Positions 10,274 through 18,648 of a DNA stretch of 38,433 bases are shown here, one piece after another. Numbering within the stretch: position 1 is the stretch's first letter; each line of letters opens with the position of its first letter. The DNA is taken from positions 1 through 38,433 of the IMG/VR virus record IMGVR_UViG_3300008999_000015. One strand, written 5' to 3'. The stretch is from a virus. Under the pieces are notes generated by a model, which did not search any database, had not been told where the DNA came from, and worked only from the letters and a program-made list of their open reading frames with translations. A program made the translations under genes and the position numbers.

Positions 10274-10873
10274 TTAAAATAATTTACGAGTTGTATCTCT
10301 TGTAGGTTGTAATGAGTTCCAGTATTTACCTATATTTCTCCATTGCTGTTTAGAAGGCATATTGTCTTTACCTCTAGCTTGAGCACATAAGTTGGACCAT
10401 TCATTTTTTAAGTCTTGGTATACATACCTAGGAAGTTTTTGGTTATAATACTCTCTTCCTTTGTACTTGTACATAATGTAAGCAGCTATAGCGTCTTCAT
10501 GTGCAGCCGATATAGTTGGGTAACCATCATCATCTGTGCTTATAGCTTCGTAATGTAATTTTATAATAGTATTATCAGAAACGTCAATATTTAAATAACC
10601 TCCTGAAGAATAACAGTTTGCAGCATCGTAGTCACCGTTTTCTGAAAGTATTTCTATTGTATTTATAAAGTCTTCTGGTAATAGAACCTTTTTACTTGTA
10701 ACTGTTAGTGTTGCTATTTTTTTGTCAAACGTAAGATAAGAACCAATTTTCTTTTCCGCTTCAAAAGACCATTCTACAAAGTTGTGAAACTCTTTTGCTG
10801 CGTCTTGTATACCTAAATTACGTATTACTGCTGCTACCACTTGCTTTACACTAATTTTAGGACTTCCTTTCAT
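10274..10873 (-). CDS. ring/connector (tail tubular-like) virion protein, 199 aa
   Basis: Mixed alpha/beta protein: an N-terminal helical part (about 1-55), a beta segment with an LPEDFINTIEIL motif near 76-87, and a C-terminal helical section (AAYIMYKYKGREYYNQKLP). Size and layout resemble head-tail connector or tail-tubular proteins of podoviruses, where a conserved LPxDf near the middle is common. It sits two bases upstream of the muzzle-like gene and follows two other connector-sized genes, so a ring of the tail barrel is the best guess. Confidence 0.55.
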   Translation of the reverse strand: MKGSPKISVKQVVAAVIRNLGIQDAAKEFHNFVEWSFEAEKKIGSYLTFDKKIATLTVTSKKVLLPEDFINTIEILSENGDYDAANCYSSGGYLNIDVSDNTIIKLHYEAISTDDDGYPTISAAHEDAIAAYIMYKYKGREYYNQKLPRYVYQDLKNEWSNLCAQARGKDNMPSKQQWRNIGKYWNSLQPTRDTTRKLF

Positions 10874-10874
10874 C

Positions 10875-11309
10875 TTAATTATTTATTAATGCTTTAAATC
10901 TTGTTAAAGGTAACACTTTATATTTACTGTGTTTGTAGGGTCTATCCCACATTACCTTTGTATACTCGTCATCAAGTATAGGTACTTTGTACAATACTAT
11001 CTTATTTTCTTCTTTAGATTTTGCGTGGTCTATACGTACATGAAAAGGTCTTTTATGAGGAAACCTCTTTAAATACATGCTACCAAGATTTAGAGGCATT
11101 TTAAGAACCTCTTGTTCTTTTGCTATAACATTAGTCCACTCATCTAAAAAGCTTTCTAGAATCGCATAAAACTCGCTATACGATAACATTCTATCCTTAG
11201 TAGTACCACTTACTCTAATATCTTTTCTTATAGAGTCGTATATGTCTTTTAAAGTGGTGTACTTACTTCTGTATTGTTTACTATACTCCTGGCTCTTTTG
11301 ATTGTGCAT
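10875..11309 (-). CDS. small virion assembly protein, 144 aa
   Basis: The protein is basic and has no recognised motif. Its start overlaps the end of the upstream ring-protein gene by 29 bases, and it ends one base before the next gene, so it is firmly embedded in the connector operon. Residues 1-75 are predicted helical, followed by a basic beta-like C-terminus (KRFPHKRPFHVRIDH). Position suggests a tail or connector component or an assembly chaperone. The sequence does not allow a more specific call. Confidence 0.55.
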   Translation of the reverse strand: MHNQKSQEYSKQYRSKYTTLKDIYDSIRKDIRVSGTTKDRMLSYSEFYAILESFLDEWTNVIAKEQEVLKMPLNLGSMYLKRFPHKRPFHVRIDHAKSKEENKIVLYKVPILDDEYTKVMWDRPYKHSKYKVLPLTRFKALINN

Positions 11310-11928
11310 TTTCGTCTACTTGGTTGTTTGGTGTCTTAGCGTTATTAGATAGCATTACGTTAAACTCTAACTGTAATACGTTTTGCACTAATAATGGAAT
11401 TAATTCTTCAGGTATTGGGTATTCAGTTACCTCATCACTTGTATAAGATGATACAGTTGTAGGGTTTGAAAATACACCATTAATCTCTAAAGCACCATCA
11501 CTAACTATTGATTCACCTTCCCAAACGTAAAGCTTACGGTCTGACAAAGTTGCAATCTTGCTGTTTGCCTTTAGTATAAACCTAGAATTGTTAATAAACA
11601 TTCTATCGTGGTTTTGTACTATAGGAAGAGGCACATAAGAAGAGTCTACGGAAGTATCATCTTTATAAGCAATACTACGTATAGCTCTATTGTCGTTAAA
11701 ACCTACCAATCCAAGAGTAATACCACTTGCGCTTGGTGATACTGCTTCTACTTGAAATATAGAATTAGATGCTTTCTTTCCGTTATCTGTGTATTGGATA
11801 AGTAAATTAGCTCTATGGTAATGTACCATAAACTTAATTTGTCTTAAAGATACATCTGAATCGTCAGATGCTACACCCCCAGAGATGAGGTTTTTAATGT
11901 TGTACGCAATTTCGTTTAATGTAGCCAT
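11281..11928 (-). CDS. ring protein 1-like virion protein, 215 aa
   Basis: The opening residues (LNEIAYNIKNLISGG, then S-D-D, then ISLRQIKF-like VSLRQIKFMVHYHRA) match what I recall of the first ring or adaptor protein of Crassvirales-like phages: a Leu-rich helix, a Gly-Gly plus acidic turn, and a helix ending in RA-L-L. The middle and end are beta-rich. The start ATG at 11928 follows a 79-base gap that holds a hairpin and a promoter-like box. The adaptor role between portal and tail barrel follows from similarity and gene order. Confidence 0.6.
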   Translation of the reverse strand: MATLNEIAYNIKNLISGGVASDDSDVSLRQIKFMVHYHRANLLIQYTDNGKKASNSIFQVEAVSPSASGITLGLVGFNDNRAIRSIAYKDDTSVDSSYVPLPIVQNHDRMFINNSRFILKANSKIATLSDRKLYVWEGESIVSDGALEINGVFSNPTTVSSYTSDEVTEYPIPEELIPLLVQNVLQLEFNVMLSNNAKTPNNQVDENAQSKEPGV

Positions 11929-11943
11929 AGTCTTTAATTAATA

Positions 11944-11982
11944 AGAAAGGGCAAAGTAAGTTAACCCTACCTCACCCTTTCT
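11944..11982 (-). promoter_or_regulatory. hairpin with promoter-like box ahead of the ring-protein gene
   Basis: In the gap 11929-12007 the arms AGAAAGGG (11944-11951) and CCCTTTCT (11975-11982) form a perfect 8-bp stem with a 23-base loop. On the minus strand the loop contains TTACTTTG, seven of eight bases of the Bacteroidota TAnnTTTG element, about 22 bases upstream of the ATG at 11928. The stem could act as a weak terminator or processing site, and the box as a promoter. Neither role is certain. Confidence 0.4.
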
Positions 11983-12007
11983 AGAAAGCAGGGAGCAAAA
12001 AGCATCG

Positions 12008-12595
12008 TTATACTCGTCGTTCAGTTATTTCTGCCTGAATCAGTTGGTATCTTGGGTCTCCCAATGTCGCCAAGATTTTACGAGCTGCAATCTGACATAC
12101 CTCTTCATGGGTAGTCGCATCTAAGTTAGTAAACAATGTTGTATGCTGTAAGTAAGTAAAAACACAAACAGTTGCTGAAGCAAACCCAATAGAGTTTACA
12201 TTACCACCCTGAAAGTAAATAACAGGGTTAGAAGAATCAGCTTTATTAAAAGGGTCATTTAAGTATGCACTTATATCACCTATCTGAACTACTTTTACAT
12301 TTACATTAGGAGAGGTTTTTACATAAGCTGATAAAAATCTACCGTATGTGTCATCTCCGTCTAATGTACCTATAGCACTAGCTGTACCATCTACTAAACT
12401 TACGTCTTTAGATATAACTAGTTTTTGTAGTTTATCTCTACTATCTTGTGTAGTTTCAAAAGCACCATAATATTGCTGAATGAACTCTTCTGTCGCCATT
12501 GCTAGAAAAGCATCTAAGTCTCCGTCGATAAAGAAAGCCGTAGCTTCACTATCTATAATGTTTCTAATCCTAGTTCTAGCAGCAGCTGCATCCAT
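12008..12595 (-). CDS. putative head-tail connector or structural protein, 195 aa
   Basis: The N-terminal 40 residues form an acidic helix pair (ARTRIRNIIDSEATAFF, then DLDAFLAMATEEF) resembling helical connector (gp6/gp15-type) proteins that dock on the portal. The C-terminal half is mixed and ends in a helix (HEEVCQIAARKILATLGDPRY). It begins five bases after the stop of the 222-aa gene and lies upstream of the ring-protein gene, which suits a connector. The assignment is structural guesswork from sequence pattern and location. Confidence 0.5.
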   Translation of the reverse strand: MDAAAARTRIRNIIDSEATAFFIDGDLDAFLAMATEEFIQQYYGAFETTQDSRDKLQKLVISKDVSLVDGTASAIGTLDGDDTYGRFLSAYVKTSPNVNVKVVQIGDISAYLNDPFNKADSSNPVIYFQGGNVNSIGFASATVCVFTYLQHTTLFTNLDATTHEEVCQIAARKILATLGDPRYQLIQAEITERRV

Positions 12596-12600
12596 TTTAC

Positions 12601-13269
12601 TTACGCTTTAGCATTCTTTTTATTAGGTAATTTCTCACCTCGAATTTCGTTCTTCAATATAGCTAAAATATCTTTATGCTCTTTTAGCCAAACAAGCACT
12701 TGTTCTTCGTTAGTTCCAATAGCTTCTCTACCGTAATAGAAGGTATCATTTTTGTAACCTATTTTATTAGCACTTAGTGCTTGAATAAAGAACACTCTTA
12801 AATCTTTCTCTGGGTCGAAATGAGTTTCCATAAAACCTTCTGCATCTACTTGTGCTAGTTCTATAAGTCTTGCTCTCAAAACATCCATATCAGAGTTTAG
12901 GTTAAACCGCTTAAGAGTGGCAAACTGTATTACTTCTTTATCAGTCATTTTAGCAGCTTCAATAATTGCCCTTGCTGAATCTAAAGTATTTTTAGTTTTT
13001 ACCTTTTCTATTGCAGTTAAATCTTTTCTTACCCATCTGCCACCTAAAACATCTGGACAGTTCTTTAAAAAATTATCAATAAGAACATGGGTTTCATTGC
13101 TCATGTCAAGTAACACTGATGCGCTTTTAAAAGTTATTTGCTCATAAGTACCTTCAATGTCTTTGTACTCAACAATACTTCCATCTCTACCTTTGTAATT
13201 TCCAAAAGTGAACGACGCACACCCCTTTGGGTTTCTGTAGTCGTATTGTACTAATTTCTTTGCTTTCAT
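12601..13269 (-). CDS. unknown protein of the capsid-connector operon, 222 aa
   Basis: No family recognised. The N-terminal third is beta-like (YDYRNPKGCASFTFGNYKG), and residues about 75-160 are helical and charged. The C-terminus is strongly basic (GEKLPNKKNAKA). It is the first gene after a terminator-like hairpin at 13304-13325, so it may be transcribed partly separately from the capsid genes. Position between capsid/decoration and connector genes suggests a virion or assembly role. Confidence 0.5.
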   Translation of the reverse strand: MKAKKLVQYDYRNPKGCASFTFGNYKGRDGSIVEYKDIEGTYEQITFKSASVLLDMSNETHVLIDNFLKNCPDVLGGRWVRKDLTAIEKVKTKNTLDSARAIIEAAKMTDKEVIQFATLKRFNLNSDMDVLRARLIELAQVDAEGFMETHFDPEKDLRVFFIQALSANKIGYKNDTFYYGREAIGTNEEQVLVWLKEHKDILAILKNEIRGEKLPNKKNAKA

Positions 13270-13303
13270 CTTTTTGCTTTTTGTGATTAAATATAAAAAA
13301 TAA

Positions 13304-13325
13304 ACACACCCCCGAAGAGGTGTGT
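13304..13325 (-). terminator. rho-independent terminator after the capsid block
   Basis: ACACACC (13304-13310) and GGTGTGT (13319-13325) form a perfect 7-bp stem with an 8-base loop. Read on the minus strand it is followed by a T-rich run (revcomp of 13288-13303). It lies just after the stop of the 165-aa gene at 13336 and before the 222-aa gene. It would reduce read-through, allowing capsid and decoration proteins to be made in excess over the connectors. Confidence 0.75.
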
Positions 13326-13335
13326 CTAAATAAAT

Positions 13336-13833
13336 TTACGCTACTGTAATACCAGCTGCTGTAATAAGGGCTGCATCTACAATCCATCCAGTACCGTCAG
13401 ATACAAGATTAATGTAGTCACCTTTCTTAAGTTTAGAAGCTACAATAGTTAAACCTGCTGTACCTACTAAAGAAATTGGTGTTACACCAGCCGCAGATAG
13501 AATACCGTAAAAGATAGTGTTTCCAACTGTTCTAGTTCCGTCAGCGTTTACTGTGTAAGATTTTACAACAGAAGCGTGATTAGAATTATCAGCAGAAGCT
13601 ACAATCTTGTAGTTCAGTCCAACTTTAGGCATTGGCAATACAATAGTAGAAGCCGCACCACTAGCACCCAAAAGAATTGTAGAACCTGATTCAAAATCAG
13701 ATAATACTACTTGGTTACTAACGTAAGCTTTTACTAGTACATTACTTGCTACACGACCCTTATCATGAGTCATGTAGTTTTTGTCTTCTTCCGACTTGAA
13801 GAAGCTCTTATTTCCGTCTAATTCTCTTGACAT
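13336..13833 (-). CDS. putative capsid decoration / head auxiliary protein, 165 aa
   Basis: The protein is Ala/Gly/Val/Ser-rich and beta-like throughout (GSTILLGASGAASTIVLP, YKIVASADNSN, LKKGDYINLVSDGTGW), after a charged 25-residue N-terminus. The pattern is typical of small beta-sandwich capsid decoration or head-fiber base proteins. It lies directly downstream of the major capsid gene and upstream of a terminator, so both could be expressed at similarly high levels. No specific family was recognised. Confidence 0.5.
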   Translation of the reverse strand: MSRELDGNKSFFKSEEDKNYMTHDKGRVASNVLVKAYVSNQVVLSDFESGSTILLGASGAASTIVLPMPKVGLNYKIVASADNSNHASVVKSYTVNADGTRTVGNTIFYGILSAAGVTPISLVGTAGLTIVASKLKKGDYINLVSDGTGWIVDAALITAAGITVA

Positions 13834-13862
13834 GATTTTTTATTTTAAAAATTAATTACTTA

Positions 13863-15302
13863 TTATAGTACTAAACCTGTTGGCTTAAGAATACCACAAG
13901 AAAGAGGGTTACGAACAATGATACCTGATTGAGTTAACCAGTGACATTCAAACTTGTCATCTCCAGAAGCAGACAACATAGAAGCTGAATCGTAAGGGTT
14001 AATCATTCCTGGTACATATTTCTTTACCCAGTTACGGTTAGTTCCTTCAGCACCTTTAGCAATCAATTCAATGTTAGCAACACCTTGCTGAACTGACATA
14101 TCTAAAAATACAAACATACCACTCAAAGTAACAGTTTTAAAACCACCTCCAGTAAGTTCAGAACCATTATTAACAGCAGCAGTAGCAGCTAAGTTCGGGT
14201 CATCAAATACTGGACAGTGAACTAAAGTAATTTTGTTACCTAAAGCTTGGTAAGTACTAAAGTTAGCACCAACTTGTACATCTTGACCATACTTATCAAC
14301 CATTACAGTAGAAGCGTTAGTTCCAGAAGAGAATAACAAATCTTTCATTGCTCTGTGGAATTGAACACGACCTTGAGTACCTGTAAATACAACATACTCA
14401 TTTCCTGTTGGAGCAGCAGCATTTAAAGATAACTGACCAATGTATTCAGTAATAATTTTTTCACTTAAATCTGCAGTAGAATCGTAAGTCAAAGTATTTG
14501 AATCTTCAATTTGTGCAAGTAGACCATCACCAATAATTGGCATGTTACCAGCAGCTGAAGAGTCTCCACCAGCAGTAGTAGCAGTGTAGTCAGCTACAGA
14601 AGAACGACCAAACCATCGCATAACCTCTAGGTCATACATAAACTGAGCTTCAGTTTGTTGTTCTTTAGTAAAGAACCATAGTCTGTGTCCGTTGTGCTCA
14701 ACCCATGTAATGTCAGTTAAGTCACGAGCGTCGATAACTAATTTCTTACGAGAAGTAGTCAACCAGTTTTTACGAGTTTCTGGGTAAGCGTAACCTTCAC
14801 CTACTTCAGCTCCTAAAGAACCTTCACCAAAAGCATTACCAATTACACCAATAACACTATTTGCAGAAGCAGTAGCTGCAACTACGTTAAGAGCTTTACC
14901 AGTAACAGTTTTTACGTTTGTACCATCAACGATAGTTTCAACGTGAACCTGAAGACCTGAAGCTAAACGTACGATGTCGTTTGCGTTAATCAAACAAGGA
15001 AGAGTAGTAGTATCAGTTACTGAAAAAGAAATTGAATTTCCAAAAACAGAATCAGTAGTTAAATCAGCCGCTAATTGTTGCTGACCTCTGTAACGATTCA
15101 TTGACTTCCACTCAAAAGAGTTGTCACCTAATACTTTTTCACCAGCACCAAAGCTTAGTTTTTCAAGTAGGTAGGTAGTAGTGTAACGAGGGTAAAGCTC
15201 GATTACTTTTTTTGCAATCTCTGGGTACTTTAATAAGTTAGCCGTAAGAGAATTGTCTGCTGTGTTGTAAGCTGCATCATATTTTGCGCTATAAACTTTC
15301 AT
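13863..15302 (-). CDS. major capsid protein, 479 aa
   Basis: Identified by length (about 480 aa), by position after portal and scaffold, and by composition: N-terminal helices (YPRYTTTYLLEKLSFGAGE), a long stretch of Ala/Val/Thr-rich strands, and a helix with QTEAQFMYDLEVMRWFGR resembling the spine helix of HK97-fold capsids of Crassvirales-like phages. Codon use is more uniform than in neighbours (repeated gaa, gta, gct/gca), consistent with high expression. The leader 15303-15355 is almost entirely A/T, as is usual before strongly translated Bacteroidota genes. There is no sign of an N-terminal protease-cleaved delta domain. Confidence 0.8.
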   Translation of the reverse strand: MKVYSAKYDAAYNTADNSLTANLLKYPEIAKKVIELYPRYTTTYLLEKLSFGAGEKVLGDNSFEWKSMNRYRGQQQLAADLTTDSVFGNSISFSVTDTTTLPCLINANDIVRLASGLQVHVETIVDGTNVKTVTGKALNVVAATASANSVIGVIGNAFGEGSLGAEVGEGYAYPETRKNWLTTSRKKLVIDARDLTDITWVEHNGHRLWFFTKEQQTEAQFMYDLEVMRWFGRSSVADYTATTAGGDSSAAGNMPIIGDGLLAQIEDSNTLTYDSTADLSEKIITEYIGQLSLNAAAPTGNEYVVFTGTQGRVQFHRAMKDLLFSSGTNASTVMVDKYGQDVQVGANFSTYQALGNKITLVHCPVFDDPNLAATAAVNNGSELTGGGFKTVTLSGMFVFLDMSVQQGVANIELIAKGAEGTNRNWVKKYVPGMINPYDSASMLSASGDDKFECHWLTQSGIIVRNPLSCGILKPTGLVL

Positions 15303-15355
15303 AAATTCTAAATTTTAATAATTAAATAATTGTTTTTATAAACCTTATATAATTA

Positions 15356-16357
15356 CTAACCTATAAACTTGCTTGGGTCGAAACCCTTTTTAACAGGCTC
15401 AAAGCTTTTGGTAGAACGTCCACCTCTACTAGGTGATGTAATACCGTCAAGAACTTTAGATTTTCCTAGCTCAACGCCTTGCGTACGAACCATCTTGAAA
15501 ATCTTATCCTTGTTTTGCCATAGAAAAGCGGCCTCCGCAACATTGGCATGAGACTCAAAAATATCTTGGGCAAAATTACCTTTGGTTATATAACTATATA
15601 GTCGTTTCTTTTCTTTCTGAGAAACCTTTCCTCCAAAAAACTCTTCTTTTTGTTTAATAAAACTCTGAAGGTCTTTTCTAGATTTAACCGAAGCTTCCTC
15701 TTTTTGCTTTTCTCCTTGCTGTTTCTCTGTTCTAAGTCTATCCTTTTCATTGTGGATATGCTTATTAAGTTGTTGACGGATTAAAGTAGCTTCTCTCTTA
15801 AGTAGCCCTGCGTCTGTCAACCTATCTACGGTGTCTTCTATTGCCTCATCTTCGTATTTAGATGCTCTCATATCAGCGATAACTAAATCTTTGTCTGATA
15901 GCTCTAAATAAGAATTAAGGTTTTCTATAACCTCGTTCTCTTTTACTTGTGGTTTTAAAGCTTCCTTAACTTTATTTAAGAACTCTTCTTTACTACCAGC
16001 TTCAATTCCTGCTTCTTTACTTAACTCGCTCCAATCAAGTTCAGGTGCAGCAACTGCTTCTACCTCTTCAGATTCATCCCAGTCAGATTCTTCTTCTGCT
16101 TCTGTTTTTTCAGAAACTACTTCTTCTTCCACTTCAGATACGGGCTCTTGTGTTTCCACACTTTCCCAAGAAAAATCATCAGATTCTTCAACTTCTTCAG
16201 TTTCAGCTACTTCTGTAGCTTCATCATTTTCTGTTACTTCTTCAGTTGCTTCTACAAGTGTAGGTTGCTCTCCTAAAAAAGAACTTGGGTCGAAACCTTG
16301 TGTAGTTTCTCCTGTAGACGATACTGCGTCTTCAATTAATTTGCTTTCTTCTGCCAT
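15356..16357 (-). CDS. capsid scaffolding protein with duplicated end motif, 333 aa
   Basis: Residues 30-110 are extremely acidic and repetitive (Glu/Ser/Val/Thr), and residues 110-290 are charged helices with coiled-coil character, as in phage scaffolds. It lies between portal and major capsid genes, the canonical scaffold position. The motif G-F-D-P-S-x-F-(L/I)-G occurs twice, at residues 21-29 and at the extreme C-terminus 325-333. The C-terminal copy could be the capsid- or portal-docking tail. The start is supported by an A-rich leader and a TATATTTG box 24 bases upstream. Confidence 0.75.
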   Translation of the reverse strand: MAEESKLIEDAVSSTGETTQGFDPSSFLGEQPTLVEATEEVTENDEATEVAETEEVEESDDFSWESVETQEPVSEVEEEVVSEKTEAEEESDWDESEEVEAVAAPELDWSELSKEAGIEAGSKEEFLNKVKEALKPQVKENEVIENLNSYLELSDKDLVIADMRASKYEDEAIEDTVDRLTDAGLLKREATLIRQQLNKHIHNEKDRLRTEKQQGEKQKEEASVKSRKDLQSFIKQKEEFFGGKVSQKEKKRLYSYITKGNFAQDIFESHANVAEAAFLWQNKDKIFKMVRTQGVELGKSKVLDGITSPSRGGRSTKSFEPVKKGFDPSKFIG

Positions 16358-16380
16358 TTTGTTTTGCTTTTAACTGTTTA

Positions 16381-16388
16381 CAAATATA
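16381..16388 (-). promoter_or_regulatory. candidate promoter of scaffold-capsid genes (TATATTTG)
   Basis: On the minus strand the octamer is a perfect TAnnTTTG match to the Bacteroidota -7 element. It is followed by a leader of about 20 bases ending in an A-rich tract just before the scaffold ATG at 16357. No clear TTG element is found 17-23 bases upstream. The site lies exactly at the portal stop codon and would let scaffold and capsid be transcribed above the portal level. Confidence 0.5.
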
Positions 16389-18644
16389 TTACTTTTTTTC
16401 TATTGTTTTTCTGGACTCTGTACGCCTAGCGTTTTTAGCATCATTTTCTTTTTGTTGAAAATTAAAATCAGCTTTGACTTTTTCTAGAGATAGTTTATTT
16501 TTTTCTCTTGAGTCATCAATATCTCTGTTTGCGTCAGAAGCTACTTCTTGAGCTACAACTCTTGCTTCAGCATTTATCTGCGCTACTTTAATACGTCCAT
16601 CAATCTCCATTTGTTTCATCTGCATTTCTGCCTGAGACTGAGCTTGTTGCGCCTCTGCTGCAGCTTGCTGTTGTTGCATAGCTTGTTCTTGCTGTTGCAT
16701 TTGCTGTTCTTTCATAGCGTCAATACCTTGCTCAAGAACATGTTGCGCTTCAGTCATTGTATCAGCTTTAAGAACTTTAAGAGCATCTAACAGTGTAATA
16801 GAACCAGACTGCAATGCCGCTTGTGACATTTGTTGTACAGATTGCTTAAGAGCGTCATCTTTACCAGCATCTCCTAAGAAAATACCATAATCATTAAGAG
16901 CTACATCAGGAAGTACGTTAAGCATCTTGTATCCTGCATCTCCTAAAACGTATGCAGCTTTCTTTCCACCAGCCCAAGACATCTTCATTAAGTTGGCAAG
17001 CTTATCAAATACTTTCTTCTTTACTTCGTTATGCGAGTAGAACCAACCTCCTGTAGATATAGAAGACTGAGTTACAGCTCTTTGCACGTTACCTACATAT
17101 TCGTACTGCTCAACAGCACCTTCTCTTTGTGGTGATACACCAGAAATCTGTCCTGCAGTTTGTTCTAGCATAAGCTTTAAGTTGATTAACTGCTGTACGG
17201 AATTAGATAAGGTAAAGTCTACTTGTTGGAACTGATTAAATGAAGCAGTCTCTCCACCCTCTTCTCTTGAGTTTATAGGGATTATACCATCATTCTTTAG
17301 GTGATACATCACCTCTTGCATATCCATACCAATTTCAGTTGGCATTTGAGATACGTCATAAACTACAGCTTTACCACCAGAACGAGCAAGAGCTAATTCA
17401 ATATGGTACATAACAATGTTATATAGCATTTGTATATGACTTAGTATATCTACTAAACTTGTAGGTTTACCAGTTGTATGATTAAATATTACCCCAACGT
17501 ATGAAAGGTCGGTAGTACCTGCATCATCAACAGACCTTACCTGGTTAGGTCGTCTTTGACAGTTAACTAAAATTTTACCACCTATTTGCGTTCCTTCCCA
17601 AATATCATCTACATATTTAGTCTCTATAGTTTCTCCTTTACGTTTTTTGTAATTGTCACCTACAGCTTTTCTAAATGGTCGTTCAGGATTATATTTATTT
17701 TCTGATACTTTAAACCTAAGAGCTTTAATAGATTTCCATTCTGCAGATACTACACGTACCTTTACAGTTTTAGATTCGTCTATCTCTACCCAGTTAAAGA
17801 TACCATTCCACCTATCTAGGTAGTCGTTAGTTGCCTGACGCATTTCTTCTAGCTCTTTTATATCGTCTGCATCTAACTGGTCTCTAAACTCATCTATTAC
17901 TTCGTTAATGTTTAGCCAACGCTCTTCACCACACCATTGTGCTCTATCTAAAAAGTCTGACTCTATAGATTTATCATAAACAAAAGTCCTAGGGTCTACT
18001 CGCCTTACATAAGGGTCACCATCTTTAATGTATACCTTGTAGAATTGTTTAGCTGTTACAAGCATATCTCTAAGACCTTCTTTAAACAAATGTTTAAGTT
18101 GGTACTTTTGAGTGAGATAATCTAAACCATCATGTATAGACTCTTCAATAACTTCTTTATATTGATACCTCATAAACAAGTCTATGTCGTCAGGAATAGG
18201 ATATTCTTTATTATCCATTTCTAACTCCATACCAAACTCATTTTCTACCTCTGAGTTTATTTCTGCTAGCAAACTATTAGCGATAAGAGAAACTTTAAAT
18301 TGTTCTTTTCTTAAAGCTGCATCCATGTTGATTGCAAACACGCTTTTATCTAAAGGTCTACTAAGGTCTTCATTGCATAGTAAATCAATCTTGTTGCGTG
18401 TGATAGGGTAATTAGCCATAGTCGCAGGAGAAGGCATGTTATACTGCTCTGTTACGTAGCTGTAGTCATCATACTCTAGGTCACCATTGTAAAGTCTATA
18501 GTTTCTAACATCCTTATCGTAATCACTAGTAGAACCTTCAGCATCTTGGTGTGAAAGCTGTTTTACAATAGCGTCAATGTTTTCTTTACACCATTCATCA
18601 GTTTTTTCATTGTCTGGTATAAATTGTTTTGGGAAGTTACTCAT
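16389..18644 (-). CDS. portal protein, 751 aa
   Basis: The large protein directly downstream of TerL has the expected portal layout: an N-terminal wing with mixed alpha/beta (residues 1-300, including VYIKDGDPYVRRVDPRTFVYD, a hallmark of portal folds), a central helical stem and crown region, and a C-terminal Gln/Met/Ala-rich coiled coil (about 635-700). The length is close to portals of Crassvirales-like phages and longer than most siphophage portals. It forms the dodecameric DNA entry vertex and binds TerL and connectors. It starts four bases after the TerL stop. Confidence 0.85.
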   Translation of the reverse strand: MSNFPKQFIPDNEKTDEWCKENIDAIVKQLSHQDAEGSTSDYDKDVRNYRLYNGDLEYDDYSYVTEQYNMPSPATMANYPITRNKIDLLCNEDLSRPLDKSVFAINMDAALRKEQFKVSLIANSLLAEINSEVENEFGMELEMDNKEYPIPDDIDLFMRYQYKEVIEESIHDGLDYLTQKYQLKHLFKEGLRDMLVTAKQFYKVYIKDGDPYVRRVDPRTFVYDKSIESDFLDRAQWCGEERWLNINEVIDEFRDQLDADDIKELEEMRQATNDYLDRWNGIFNWVEIDESKTVKVRVVSAEWKSIKALRFKVSENKYNPERPFRKAVGDNYKKRKGETIETKYVDDIWEGTQIGGKILVNCQRRPNQVRSVDDAGTTDLSYVGVIFNHTTGKPTSLVDILSHIQMLYNIVMYHIELALARSGGKAVVYDVSQMPTEIGMDMQEVMYHLKNDGIIPINSREEGGETASFNQFQQVDFTLSNSVQQLINLKLMLEQTAGQISGVSPQREGAVEQYEYVGNVQRAVTQSSISTGGWFYSHNEVKKKVFDKLANLMKMSWAGGKKAAYVLGDAGYKMLNVLPDVALNDYGIFLGDAGKDDALKQSVQQMSQAALQSGSITLLDALKVLKADTMTEAQHVLEQGIDAMKEQQMQQQEQAMQQQQAAAEAQQAQSQAEMQMKQMEIDGRIKVAQINAEARVVAQEVASDANRDIDDSREKNKLSLEKVKADFNFQQKENDAKNARRTESRKTIEKK

Positions 18645-18648
18645 TTTA

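Noticed and set aside
11281-11309. 29-base overlap of the 215-aa and 144-aa genes as a programmed frameshift
   Set aside because: No slippery heptamer was noticed, and the downstream gene has its own ATG.
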